From Flavobacteriaceae bacterium CP2B (GTDB taxonomy: Bacteria; Bacteroidota; Bacteroidia; Flavobacteriales; Flavobacteriaceae): a stretch of 64,000 nt of DNA. The notes beneath the pieces were generated by a model. The model ran no database searches. It had not been told where the DNA came from and worked only from the letters and a program-made list of their open reading frames with translations. Where the stretch lies: contig LXTR01000070.1 in assembly GCA_001683825.1 (NCBI GenBank), positions 159,495 to 223,494 of the forward strand. The letters run 5' to 3'. Shown piece after piece: positions 46,016-53,418 of the stretch. How positions within the stretch are numbered: the stretch's first letter is position 1; each line of letters starts with the position of its first letter. Both the position numbers and the translations under genes were made by a program.

Positions 46016-47020
46016 ATGATTCCAGTATATTCAACATTCGAAGAAAAAAACGAAAACTTTAGATCAACTAAAATTGATAAAATTGAAGATTTCAAAAAGC
46101 TTCTTCTAGAACACAAATCAAAAGACAAAGGAATTTACCGTGGAATAAATAATGCCAAGTATAAAATTTTCACAACACTTCAGAGAGAGAAATTATTAAA
46201 ATCAATTTCATCTGATTTTTCTATAGATAAATATGTTAATAATTTCAGAGAGAAAGCTTTAATTAAAAAGTATTTTAAAACAATAAACATAAATCTTTCT
46301 AGGATAAGTGTTTTAAGTTTCTTGCAACATCATAGAGCTCCCACACCTTTAATTGATTTCACTCGAAATATTGAAATTGGAATTTACTTCGCAATTGAAA
46401 ATTTAATTGCGGTTAAGTTTGAAAAGGCAGAAAACGAAATTGACAATTATTTTTCAATTTTTCATATAAGCAATGAAAATTGTAAATTAATAGATATCGA
46501 AAAAGTAATAGAAGGGATTGAAGATTTACGGGTTAGGTGGGATCAAATGATACATGATAAGGAAAAACACAATACTTTATTATTACGGCATATCGATGAG
46601 ATGACAGATATTAATACAATGGAAGTTTATTTGGTAAACTTGGAGAATAAATTCAAAAGTTTTTCAATATTAAATAATATTAGAATTCTTTCGCAAGAAG
46701 GTCTTTTTATTCATAATGATTTAGGTATTAAACCTTTAGAAATAGCCTTAAAAGAATTCTTTAAACCAGCAACACAATTTGTTGGACACGAAATGGACGA
46801 TATGGAAGATATTCCAGGTATTAAAGAAAGAAATGACGAATACCGAGAGAACTTAGATAAAAATAGAATTATACAGTCCAAATTGAGTAAAAACATAATC
46901 CAAAGCTTTGAAATACATAAATCCCTTATTCCTGATATTATTGAGCTACTTTCTGTAGACAAAGAATATATTTATCCAGATTTTGAAAAATTATGTGAGA
47001 GTAATTATAAGGAAATCTAA
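46016..47020 (+). CDS. FRG domain protein (cassette 5)
   Basis: A 334-residue protein with an FRG domain near the N-terminus (about residues 20-150): GIYRGINNAKYKIFTTLQRE and VLSFLQHHRAPTPLIDFTRNIEIGIYFAIEN carry the Phe-Arg-Gly-like and conserved His/Asp positions (here YRG). The FRG domain is of unknown biochemical function and is frequent in defence-associated and mobile loci; an ADP-ribosyltransferase-like fold has been suggested for relatives. No membrane segment. Single gene in its cassette. Confidence 0.85.
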   Translation: MIPVYSTFEEKNENFRSTKIDKIEDFKKLLLEHKSKDKGIYRGINNAKYKIFTTLQREKLLKSISSDFSIDKYVNNFREKALIKKYFKTININLSRISVLSFLQHHRAPTPLIDFTRNIEIGIYFAIENLIAVKFEKAENEIDNYFSIFHISNENCKLIDIEKVIEGIEDLRVRWDQMIHDKEKHNTLLLRHIDEMTDINTMEVYLVNLENKFKSFSILNNIRILSQEGLFIHNDLGIKPLEIALKEFFKPATQFVGHEMDDMEDIPGIKERNDEYRENLDKNRIIQSKLSKNIIQSFEIHKSLIPDIIELLSVDKEYIYPDFEKLCESNYKEI

Positions 47021-47030
47021 AAAGTACTAA

Positions 47031-47163
47031 AGCTAACATCGGGTATGACCCAATAGCTCTCCCTCCTTCCCCCTATCGAAATATTCCTCTATATTTAAAA
47101 CCTGAACCTGGATAGGTGCGGTCCACTAAACGCCGCTACTTCGCATACCCCAAACTGTTATGC
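47031..47163 (+). repeat. attC-like site E (after cassette 5)
   Basis: R''-like AGCTAAC (47031-47037), ATC, L''-like GGGTATG (47041-47047), L'-like CATACCC (47144-47150, perfect), spacer CAAACT, R'-like GTTATGC (47157-47163). A further TAGC/GCTA pair extends the stem. R'' matches the left box of its own cassette (GTTAGCT) exactly, not the R' beside it. Confidence 0.65.
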
Positions 47164-47178
47164 AAAATATAAAAATCA

Positions 47179-48300
47179 ATGCAAGTAATCATATTTGATA
47201 CAGAAACATTTGGCAAGATAGTTTCACTCGATTCAAATGTAGAAAACCTATCAGATTGGCCTAAAATAAAACAAATATGTTGGCGAATTTTCGATTTAAA
47301 TGGAAATCTACTGAAAAATGAAAATCATTATTTTACGGAGAGCGAATTAAATAAGCAAGAAATACTTAAAACCTTTGTTGATGATTTTAAAAATTCAAAA
47401 CTAGGAGTTGCCCACAATTTTTTATTTGATTTCAAAGTCATCGCTGCGGAACTGATAAGACATGGAATTTCAGGTAATTCGTTGGACGACATAGCTGTTT
47501 ATTGCACTATGATAAACAATGTAAATCTGTGCGGATTGACATCAGAATATGGATATAAGAAATATCCAACACTTACCGAACTTCATAAAAAACTCTTTGA
47601 CGTTACTTTTGATGGTGCTCATGATGCTGAAAATGATGTTAAGGCAACAGCAAAATGTTTTTGGAATATTCGACAAGAGAATAAAATCGATTTTGAAAAC
47701 CTTCCAAATGTTAAAAACGCCGTTCAATATGAAGGCGAAAGAATTCTTGAAGAAATACTTTTGTTTTACGGCAAAAGAAAAGAGTTAGGCGAATACTTAT
47801 ATGATGCATGCAACACTGGAATAATTGGACATTTATTGGACAAGATTAGACCTGATGCAAATAAAACCATAATAAAGACAGAATTAAGTCTGTACAATGT
47901 CCATTCTAATCCGAGAATTGTAATGAATTGGATACTTGAAATGGAAAAAGTATTTTTAAATTCTTCTGGAGATAAAAATATATTTTTTGAATATGCCGAC
48001 TATAGAGCGTTAAAAGAAACTATCGAACTTCTCAAAGACCGCAATCTATATTATCCTCGTTCGACTGGTAAATACCATGAACCTTTTTTGTTATGGTATT
48101 TGAGCGATTCCAAAAAACAGAATTGGGACAAATTTGCTTCAATGAAACTTTACGATGTTATTGCGAATATTATAAGCAAATATGAAGAGGCTGAGAAAAA
48201 AATGGAGAATAAGAAAGTGGATTTAATAAAGGACAATTCAGGTTGTGTACTTGGTTTCTTAACTTTTCTAACATTGGGAGTAATAAAATACTTGGCATAA
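47179..48300 (+). CDS. DEDD (DnaQ-like) 3'-5' exonuclease (cassette 6)
   Basis: A 373-residue protein. The N-terminal 175 residues form a DnaQ-like exonuclease: Exo I IIFDTETFG (Asp, Glu), Exo II GVAHNFLFDFKVI (Asp), Exo III GAHDAENDVKATAKC (His-x4-Asp), that is the DEDDh set. The rest (about 180-373) is a helical region without a recognised family, ending in a short hydrophobic stretch (VLGFLTFLTLGVIKYLA) that could be a membrane tail. Its stop codon TAA lies inside the right cassette box GCATAAC. Confidence 0.87.
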   Translation: MQVIIFDTETFGKIVSLDSNVENLSDWPKIKQICWRIFDLNGNLLKNENHYFTESELNKQEILKTFVDDFKNSKLGVAHNFLFDFKVIAAELIRHGISGNSLDDIAVYCTMINNVNLCGLTSEYGYKKYPTLTELHKKLFDVTFDGAHDAENDVKATAKCFWNIRQENKIDFENLPNVKNAVQYEGERILEEILLFYGKRKELGEYLYDACNTGIIGHLLDKIRPDANKTIIKTELSLYNVHSNPRIVMNWILEMEKVFLNSSGDKNIFFEYADYRALKETIELLKDRNLYYPRSTGKYHEPFLLWYLSDSKKQNWDKFASMKLYDVIANIISKYEEAEKKMENKKVDLIKDNSGCVLGFLTFLTLGVIKYLA

Positions 48301-48452
48301 CAATGGCTATAGCAATAAAGGCGAAAAGTGCTGAATCCATTGACCTGCGTGTGTTTGCAAAGTCTGCCAAATCTTTTGGATTTGGCTACAAGTGCAGACG
48401 GAAACGAAAAGTTTCCTTGCTGCCCTACTTGTCATAGCCTTGACAGTTGTTG
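48295..48452 (+). repeat. attC-like site F (after cassette 6)
   Basis: R''-like GCATAAC (48295-48301), AAT, L''-like GGCTAT (48305-48310), L'-like ATAGCC (48434-48439), spacer TTGACA, R'-like GTTGTTG (48446-48452). Between them a cruciform: GTCTGC/GCAGAC enclosing CAAATC/GATTTG. Confidence 0.65.
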
Positions 48453-48469
48453 AATATTAATTCGGTTTT

Positions 48470-48877
48470 GTGAAACAGTATAGAATTTCAGACAAGGATT
48501 TTTGGCATCAAATTCATGCTGATTTTAAAGACTCGGGAGGAGCATATAAGCTTATATGCAAACAAAATGGTAAAGTAAAACCTGTATCAAGATTATTAGG
48601 AATAGACAGGTACGGAGTTCTATATATCGGCAAGGCAACCAATTATACAAACAGGGTAGTTGGTCTAAAAAAAACATTGGATCCAAGTATGAAATCCACT
48701 CCACATATTTGTGGTAGGAGATACAATAAGAATGCGAAGATTAGAGAACAGTTTCCATTTGAGGATCTATTCATCCAATTAATTCGTGATGATAGTCCGG
48801 AAGAATTAGAAAGAAAGTTGATTGACAGTTATTTCGATGAATTTGGTGAAGTACCTCCCTTAAATGCAAATGGGTGA
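48470..48877 (+). CDS. Small GIY-YIG-like nuclease (cassette 7)
   Basis: A 135-residue protein starting at GTG. SGGAYKLICKQ and GVLYIGKATNYTNRVVGLK correspond to the GIY and YIG strands with the Arg that follows; HICGRRYNKN and EELERKLIDSYFDEFGEVPPLNANG supply the later conserved His, Glu and Asn-type positions. It is probably a DNA endonuclease of a branch distinct from the other GIY-YIG gene in the island. Single gene in the last cassette; a CAACAAC box follows the stop by 8 bp. Confidence 0.75.
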   Translation: MKQYRISDKDFWHQIHADFKDSGGAYKLICKQNGKVKPVSRLLGIDRYGVLYIGKATNYTNRVVGLKKTLDPSMKSTPHICGRRYNKNAKIREQFPFEDLFIQLIRDDSPEELERKLIDSYFDEFGEVPPLNANG

Positions 48878-48885
48878 ACGCTCTA

Positions 48886-48892
48886 CAACAAC
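48886..48892 (+). repeat. R''-like box after cassette 7
   Basis: CAACAAC, exact reverse complement of GTTGTTG at 48446, the left border of the same unit. No L'/R' partner is found downstream, so this last site seems truncated. Confidence 0.45.
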
Positions 48893-49353
48893 ACCTCTTA
48901 TGAAAAGCCCTAGTCGACTTCTTTAAGGCTACAACCTCAAGAAATATTAATAAATTCTTACCTGATACCAGTAATTTACTTTTAAGCCAAAGCATCCCAA
49001 ATCTTACCTTAAATTAATACTACTGAGCGTGGCAAAATATCATTTAGACCGCAATTCAAGTCTGTGGTCCAAATGTTGGACCATAAATTTCTTCCTGTTT
49101 ACAGGGCCTCCCATCGTTTATGGCCCACAATGGTCCATGGATGGACCAATTATGGGTCATCAATGGCGCAACCATGGTGCAATCATGGACCACAATGCTT
49201 TTTAGCCCTTTCTTTTAAACCCTTGTATTTCAATGGTTTAAAAGTGAAACGATATAATGCAACACGGCTTGCCGTGTTGCCCTCTTGCTATTCCAAAAAC
49301 TCTTCTAAATTAAGGAGAGGAATATTGTACTTTGATACACTAAAATAAACCTG
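48893..49353. other. Non-coding stretch with palindromic GGTCCA/TGGACC repeats
   Basis: No credible gene. At 49065-49083 TGGTCCA/TGGACCA form a hairpin; at 49131-49148 TGGTCCAT-GG-ATGGACCA is a perfect palindrome, and further ATGGACC, ATGGGTC and ATGGTGC variants continue to 49195. At 49259-49280 lies a perfect 22-bp palindrome GCAACACGGC-TT-GCCGTGTTGC. These may be recombination or protein-binding sites, or the hairpins of a transcript preceding the HNH gene. Confidence 0.5.
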
Positions 49354-50073
49354 ATGCGAAACCCCAAGTGGCATAGAGACGAAATAATTCTTGCTCTTGA
49401 TTTATACTTCCGTATCGAACCGGGACAAATACATGCGCGAAATCCAGAGGTGATCGAATTATCTGAAATTCTTAATAAACTTCCAATACACGAAGATCGG
49501 CCAGACAAACTAAAATTTCGTAATCCAAATGGAGTCGGATTGAAATTGAGCAACTTTTTAGCGATAGACCCGGATTATCCAGGAAAGGGAATGGAGGCTT
49601 ATAGTAAGATGGATGAGCAGGTCTTCCAAGAATTTCATAATAATAGAACAATGCTATCCAAAATAGCTTTTGAAATAAAAAAAATTGCAAGCGATACAAA
49701 ACTAGGAACGAGATTATCTCAAATTGAAGACGATGAAAATTCCATCACAGTGAAAGAGGGAAAAGTCATCTACAAACTCCATAAACTAAAGGAGAGAGAT
49801 CCAAAAATCTCAAGAAAAAAGAAAGAAATGTACTATAAGAAATACGGCAAACTAGATTGCGAGGTCTGTAGCTTTGATTTTTTTGAAGTTTACGGCGGTC
49901 TTGGAAAAGGATTTATTGAATGCCACCATAGAAAACCTTTAAACGAGTTAACTTCTGAAACAACTACTACTTTAAATGATTTAGCCCTCGTTTGTTCTAA
50001 TTGCCATAGAATGCTTCATCGAAGGTTGAGTACTTTATCAGTAAATTCTCTAAAGGACCTAATTGGACAATAA
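49354..50073 (+). CDS. HNH endonuclease
   Basis: A 239-residue protein. The C-terminal domain (about residues 165-230) is an HNH/McrA-like nuclease: CEVCSFDF, IECHHRKPLNEL with the catalytic His pair, and DLALVCSNCHRMLHRR, so two Cys pairs can hold zinc and the His-Asn-His set is present. The N-terminal part (MRNPKWHRDEIILALDLYFRI) is typical of 5-methylcytosine- or modified-DNA-restriction HNH proteins, where it may recognise DNA. It lies inside the island but outside the cassette array, 148 bp before attR. Confidence 0.88.
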   Translation: MRNPKWHRDEIILALDLYFRIEPGQIHARNPEVIELSEILNKLPIHEDRPDKLKFRNPNGVGLKLSNFLAIDPDYPGKGMEAYSKMDEQVFQEFHNNRTMLSKIAFEIKKIASDTKLGTRLSQIEDDENSITVKEGKVIYKLHKLKERDPKISRKKKEMYYKKYGKLDCEVCSFDFFEVYGGLGKGFIECHHRKPLNELTSETTTTLNDLALVCSNCHRMLHRRLSTLSVNSLKDLIGQ

Positions 50074-50154
50074 ATTAGAAATTTGTTATTAAAACTTAAT
50101 CAGGTTTTAATTGAATTCACTAAATTTATGTCAAATAACCACCGGATCGAAGGC

Positions 50155-50166
50155 CGGTGTACACCG
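50155..50166. repeat. Right-end palindrome matching the left arm-type sites
   Basis: CGGTGTACACCG, sharing GGTGTACAC(CGAA) with the repeats at 38109-38161. Confidence 0.55.
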
Positions 50167-50221
50167 AAATCGAAAGGCTTCTAACTTATTGAAATATAAT
50201 GACTTACGTATGGGGTTCCGC

Positions 50222-50237
50222 CCCCAGCCAAGTCACT
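50222..50237. repeat. attR, right junction of the island
   Basis: CCCCAGCCAAGTCACT, identical to 37996-38011. Similarity to the tRNA extends leftward over GGGTTC with three mismatches. Confidence 0.85.
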
Positions 50238-50248
50238 ATCAAGCGCAA

Positions 50249-50280
50249 AACCCGCCCTGCAAGGCGGGTTTTTTATTTTC
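50249..50280 (+). terminator. Displaced tRNA-Lys terminator
   Basis: Stem AACCCGCC/GGCGGGTT with loop CTGCAA and a T-rich tail, 12 bp after attR. The tRNA lacks a terminator on its own side, so this is most likely the original one, moved 12 kb away by the insertion. Confidence 0.75.
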
Positions 50281-50625
50281 GGAGCAGCGCCAAGCTTGCT
50301 TGGGCGGTGCGTAGGAAATAAAAAAACAGGCCAGCACCGCTTGCCGTGGGTTTTGCATTTGGACCTTGGGACGGCTGGGGCCAACGAGCGGAACAAAAGT
50401 GGAGCGAAGTTAACCCCAGCCTGAGGGCAAATTCCAAGCACCAAATTCCAGATTCCAGATGTGGCGGGTTTTTTATTTTCGGAGCAGCGCCATGCTTGCT
50501 TGGGCGGTGCGTAGGTATTAAAAAAACAGGCCAGCACCGCTTGCCGTGGGTTTTGCATTTGGACCTAGGGACGGCTGGGTCCAACGAGCGAAACAAAAGT
50601 GGAGCGAAGTTAACCCCAGCCTGAG
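50263..50625. repeat. Tandem duplication, two 163-bp copies at 200-bp offset
   Basis: 50263-50425 and 50463-50625 are nearly identical over their whole length, beginning GGCGGGTTTTTTATTTTC and ending CCCCAGCCTGAG. They contain internal inverted pieces (GCACCGCTTGCCGTGGG). No protein is encoded. Probably duplicated intergenic DNA beside the integration site. Confidence 0.85.
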
Positions 50626-50870
50626 TGGAAACACCGGACATCCTATACCACCCTCGCCGGATTAAATTGAGCAACTTCCAACATAACACAAAAAAATTGA
50701 CATTCAAGTCAATACAGTCAAATATTGAATGGCTCAAATTTTCCGTTTTTAGTGGCCTCTTCCATCGGACCCAACCAGCCCTGGAACCAGATATAGTCAT
50801 AATTGAAAAACTAGAAGATTTGCTGGAAGGGACCGATACAGTTTTAAAACAATTGATAAATCGGTTTTAA
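50625..50870 (+). CDS. Possible small hypothetical protein
   Basis: An 81-residue frame starting at GTG directly at the end of the second repeat copy. No recognised domain; composition (WLKFSVFSGLFHRTQPALEPDIVIIEKLEDLL) is protein-like in the second half. It could be the remnant of a gene cut by the duplication. I cannot confirm that it is expressed. Confidence 0.3.
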   Translation: METPDILYHPRRIKLSNFQHNTKKLTFKSIQSNIEWLKFSVFSGLFHRTQPALEPDIVIIEKLEDLLEGTDTVLKQLINRF

Positions 50871-51015
50871 TGCGCGGCAAAAGGTGTTAGTATCAGGTGA
50901 AACCATCCGACAACCCCACTTTGCCAATAGCATTTTTCCTTAAACATTAAGATTACAAAGTGCCTTTTAACTCAGATTATTTCTTTAAATTCATCATATT
51001 CGAATATGGGAGTCG

Positions 51016-51609
51016 TTGAACTACAAAGAATCACATCATCAAATTCTTAAGAATATATCCAGGTATATTGACTTGACCGCGCTTGAAAAGCAAAAGTACA
51101 TTTCTTTACTTGCTGAAATCAAGGTACGAAGGAAGGAATTCTTAATGCAAGCGGGTGAAATAACCAAATACGAGTATTATATCACCAAAGGTTGCTTAAA
51201 GGTATACACGTTGGATGAGGATGGGACTCCCCATATCTCCATGTTCGCTGTGGAAGATTATTGGACTGGGGATATGGCCAGTTTTATGACCAGGGAACCA
51301 TCTCGGTATTTCATCAAAGCTACCGAGGATTCTGAATTGTTGGGTATTTCCAGGACCAATTACGACCTCCTTTTTCAAGAGATACCAAAATTCGAACGGT
51401 TCTATCGCATACTCTATCAAAAATCACTCATAAGCTACATAAGACGTACCAACCATGGCATTTCCTTAACAGCAGAAGAAAGATTTGTTGTGTTCAAAAG
51501 GAAATACCCTAGCATTGTCAATAGAATCACCCAAAAAGACTTAGCAGCCTATATTGGCATTACCCCGGAGTTTATGAGCAAGATTATCTCCAAGGTCAAC
51601 CGGATGTAA
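51016..51609 (+). CDS. Crp/Fnr family transcriptional regulator
   Basis: A 197-residue regulator. No ATG fits; TTG at 51016 gives (M)NYKESHHQILKNISRYIDLTALEKQKYISLL, the usual N-terminus. Cyclic-nucleotide-type beta-barrel (about residues 25-115, FLMQAGEITKYEYYITKGCLKVY) then a helical linker and a C-terminal winged helix (RITQKDLAAYIGITPEFMSKIISKVNR). The cAMP-contact residues of true Crp are not conserved. It heads a plus-strand gene run and probably controls it. Confidence 0.88.
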   Translation: MNYKESHHQILKNISRYIDLTALEKQKYISLLAEIKVRRKEFLMQAGEITKYEYYITKGCLKVYTLDEDGTPHISMFAVEDYWTGDMASFMTREPSRYFIKATEDSELLGISRTNYDLLFQEIPKFERFYRILYQKSLISYIRRTNHGISLTAEERFVVFKRKYPSIVNRITQKDLAAYIGITPEFMSKIISKVNRM

Positions 51610-51662
51610 AAGTCTTAAACTAGTTTATTTTTTTTCATGTGTTCCTCTCGGAATTTTGGAGC

Positions 51663-52307
51663 ATGAAAAAAATAGTCATATTCACTTCACTATTCATTCT
51701 CGGATTTGCGCAAAACTCCAATGCGCAATTCACACAGGTAGAACTGTTTTCTGGTTTTGACAAAACGGATTTTACACTCTATTCAAGTTATCCGATCAAT
51801 GAAAAAAATACGCTGAGCATTGCAACCCTTGCGTTCTTTCAAAAATTCAATAAAAAAGCGAATGAGGCTTTTGATGAGGCAGGCATTCAACCCACTTTAT
51901 TTTGGAACATCAACAAGCATATTGCCATTGGTCCATCTTTATACTACAACAGTTTTGCCGGTTATTCAGAACGCCTGTCGGCAAAGCTCACACTAAAAAA
52001 TCCACGCGTATTATTTGTAATTATCCCTACGGTTGCCCATTCCGAGCAAAAGGACGCTGGCTATGCCGAAGTGTTTGCACAGTTTCAGTTCAACTCACCG
52101 ATCAATGACAAGGTATCCCTTTGGTTAAACGGGCAGTTTTTAACTGTCTGGGACAAGTTTAAAACACACTCCAGGAGTTTTCAGCAATTACGTGCAGGAG
52201 TGTCATTCAATGGGCACCAATTCGGTGTAGGTGTGGACTTTGACCAGTATGGGCCTGACCCTATAGGAAAATCATCTCTCGGTTTGTATTACCGAAAAAC
52301 GCTATAA
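51663..52307 (+). CDS. Outer-membrane beta-barrel protein, hypothetical
   Basis: About 214 residues with a signal peptide (IVIFTSLFILGFAQNSNAQ). Alternating hydrophobic strands and a terminal 'LGLYYRKTL' suggest a small porin-like barrel (FTLYSSYPINEKNTLSIATLAFFQ; IAIGPSLYYNSFAGYSERL). Family not recognised. Lies between the Crp-type regulator and DoxX on the same strand. Confidence 0.7.
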   Translation: MKKIVIFTSLFILGFAQNSNAQFTQVELFSGFDKTDFTLYSSYPINEKNTLSIATLAFFQKFNKKANEAFDEAGIQPTLFWNINKHIAIGPSLYYNSFAGYSERLSAKLTLKNPRVLFVIIPTVAHSEQKDAGYAEVFAQFQFNSPINDKVSLWLNGQFLTVWDKFKTHSRSFQQLRAGVSFNGHQFGVGVDFDQYGPDPIGKSSLGLYYRKTL

Positions 52308-52328
52308 ACAATTTTAAATCTAAACATT

Positions 52329-52784
52329 ATGAAAAAACTAGTAAAAACACTTCTGGCGACAAATCCCATTATCGGATTCAGCATTGCACGATTAACACTT
52401 GGTTTGGTCATATTCCCGCATGGTGCCCAAAAACTCCTGGGGCTTTTTGGCGGCAATGGCTATTTGGCAACCATGGATTTTTTCACCATACAAATGGGAT
52501 TGCCAAGTTTTGTGGCCTTCTCGATAATAATGATTGAATTTTTCGGCTCCATTTCACTGATTCTAGGATTCTTCAGCCGGTTCTGGGCCTTATCGCTTAC
52601 AGGAATGTTTATGGGTATCATCTATACCACGCAATTGGAACATGGCTTTTTTATGAACTGGTTCGGGAATCAAGCTGGTGAAGGTTACGAGTATTCCCTT
52701 CTGGTAATCGGCCTTGCCTTGACCATATTGGTAAATGGCAGCGGAAAATGGTCAATAGATAAATTAATCACCAAAAATCAGTAA
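52329..52784 (+). CDS. DoxX family membrane protein
   Basis: A 151-residue protein with four hydrophobic helices. DoxX-family features: 'LGLVIFPHGAQKLLGLFGG' and 'FFGSISLILGFFSRFWAL'. DoxX-like proteins associate with quinone- or thiol-redox systems in the inner membrane. Ends 2 bp before the FMN-reductase gene. Confidence 0.88.
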   Translation: MKKLVKTLLATNPIIGFSIARLTLGLVIFPHGAQKLLGLFGGNGYLATMDFFTIQMGLPSFVAFSIIMIEFFGSISLILGFFSRFWALSLTGMFMGIIYTTQLEHGFFMNWFGNQAGEGYEYSLLVIGLALTILVNGSGKWSIDKLITKNQ

Positions 52785-52786
52785 TC

Positions 52787-53323
52787 ATGAAAAAAATAAT
52801 CACCATAGCAGGAAGCAATAGTCAAAAATCCATCAATAAAAGTTTAATCACCTATACCTCTGGTTTATTGGAAGATGTGGAAATTATTTCAATTGACTTC
52901 AATGATTATGTATTACCCATTTATGGAGTTGATTTTGAGGCAGAAAATGGTATTCCGACATCCGTTAAAAGACTGGACGCCTTATTTAATACCGCCGATG
53001 GGTTTATGGTATCCCTGGCAGAACACAATGGCTCGTATTCGGCGGTATTCAAAAATACCTTAGACTGGTTGTCTCGTGTGAACGCGAAGGTCTGGAGGGA
53101 AAAACCCATGCTGTTAATGGCCACCTCACCCGGAGGGAGAGGCGGTGCATCCGTTTTACAATCTGCAAGTGCCTACTTCCCGTTCATGGGAGCCAGCATC
53201 ACAGATACATTTTCATTGCCCTCTTTCTATGACAATTTCAACAATGGGGAAATCAATGATGAAAGCTTGCAAGCGGAAATCCATTCCAAGGCCCATAAAT
53301 TTCAAACAACAATTCAATCCTAA
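52787..53323 (+). CDS. NAD(P)H-dependent FMN reductase family protein
   Basis: A 178-residue flavodoxin-fold reductase: ITIAGSNSQKSINKSL (FMN phosphate loop), PIYGVDFEAENGIP, VSLAEHNGSYSAVFKNTLDWLSR (the E-x-N-GS-S-xx-KN-x-DW family signature) and LMATSPGGRGG. It likely reduces quinones or similar acceptors in the cytoplasm. Adjoins DoxX. Confidence 0.9.
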   Translation: MKKIITIAGSNSQKSINKSLITYTSGLLEDVEIISIDFNDYVLPIYGVDFEAENGIPTSVKRLDALFNTADGFMVSLAEHNGSYSAVFKNTLDWLSRVNAKVWREKPMLLMATSPGGRGGASVLQSASAYFPFMGASITDTFSLPSFYDNFNNGEINDESLQAEIHSKAHKFQTTIQS

Positions 53324-53418
53324 AGAAATCACCTGCACTTTGTCTTTGCGTGTAAAACTTTTGATGTAACACGAAAGACTTCCATTGGTCTCCTTATCCA
53401 ATTCAAAAAAACCAAAAA

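Larger units (their letters stand above)
39750..48892 (+). other. Integron-like gene-cassette array (CALIN candidate), seven units
   Basis: Seven plus-strand units are each preceded by a GTT-type box and followed by a reverse-complementary AAC-type box, with imperfect palindromes between them. Predicted cassette borders, cut after the G of each GTT box, are 39750, 40650, 42059, 44346, 45997, 47157 and 48446. Units: HEPN-like; TIR-like plus partner; PIN-like; EEP plus GIY-YIG; FRG; DEDD exonuclease; small GIY-YIG. No integron integrase or attI is recognised. The individual sites are listed separately. Inference rests on sequence pattern only; no covariance search was possible. Confidence 0.6.
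37996..50237 (+). mobile_element. tRNA-Lys-integrated genomic island (about 12.2 kb)
   Basis: A 16-bp direct repeat of the tRNA-Lys 3' end bounds the segment. Just inside the left end are inverted GGTGTACACC-type sites and a tyrosine integrase, and a matching palindrome sits just inside the right end. From about 39.7 kb the DNA is clearly more AT-rich than the flanking core genes and carries nucleases and defence-like genes all on the plus strand. There are no conjugation, replication or relaxase genes, so it is a small integrative element or a remnant that needs help to move. Confidence 0.85.

Noticed and set aside
49064..49348. 94-residue frame upstream of the HNH gene
   Set aside because: It is a translation of the palindromic GGTCCA repeats and has no protein-like features.
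50201..50237. Second tRNA-Lys gene at the right junction
   Set aside because: Only the T-arm/acceptor end is present; D and anticodon arms are absent. It is an attachment-site copy.
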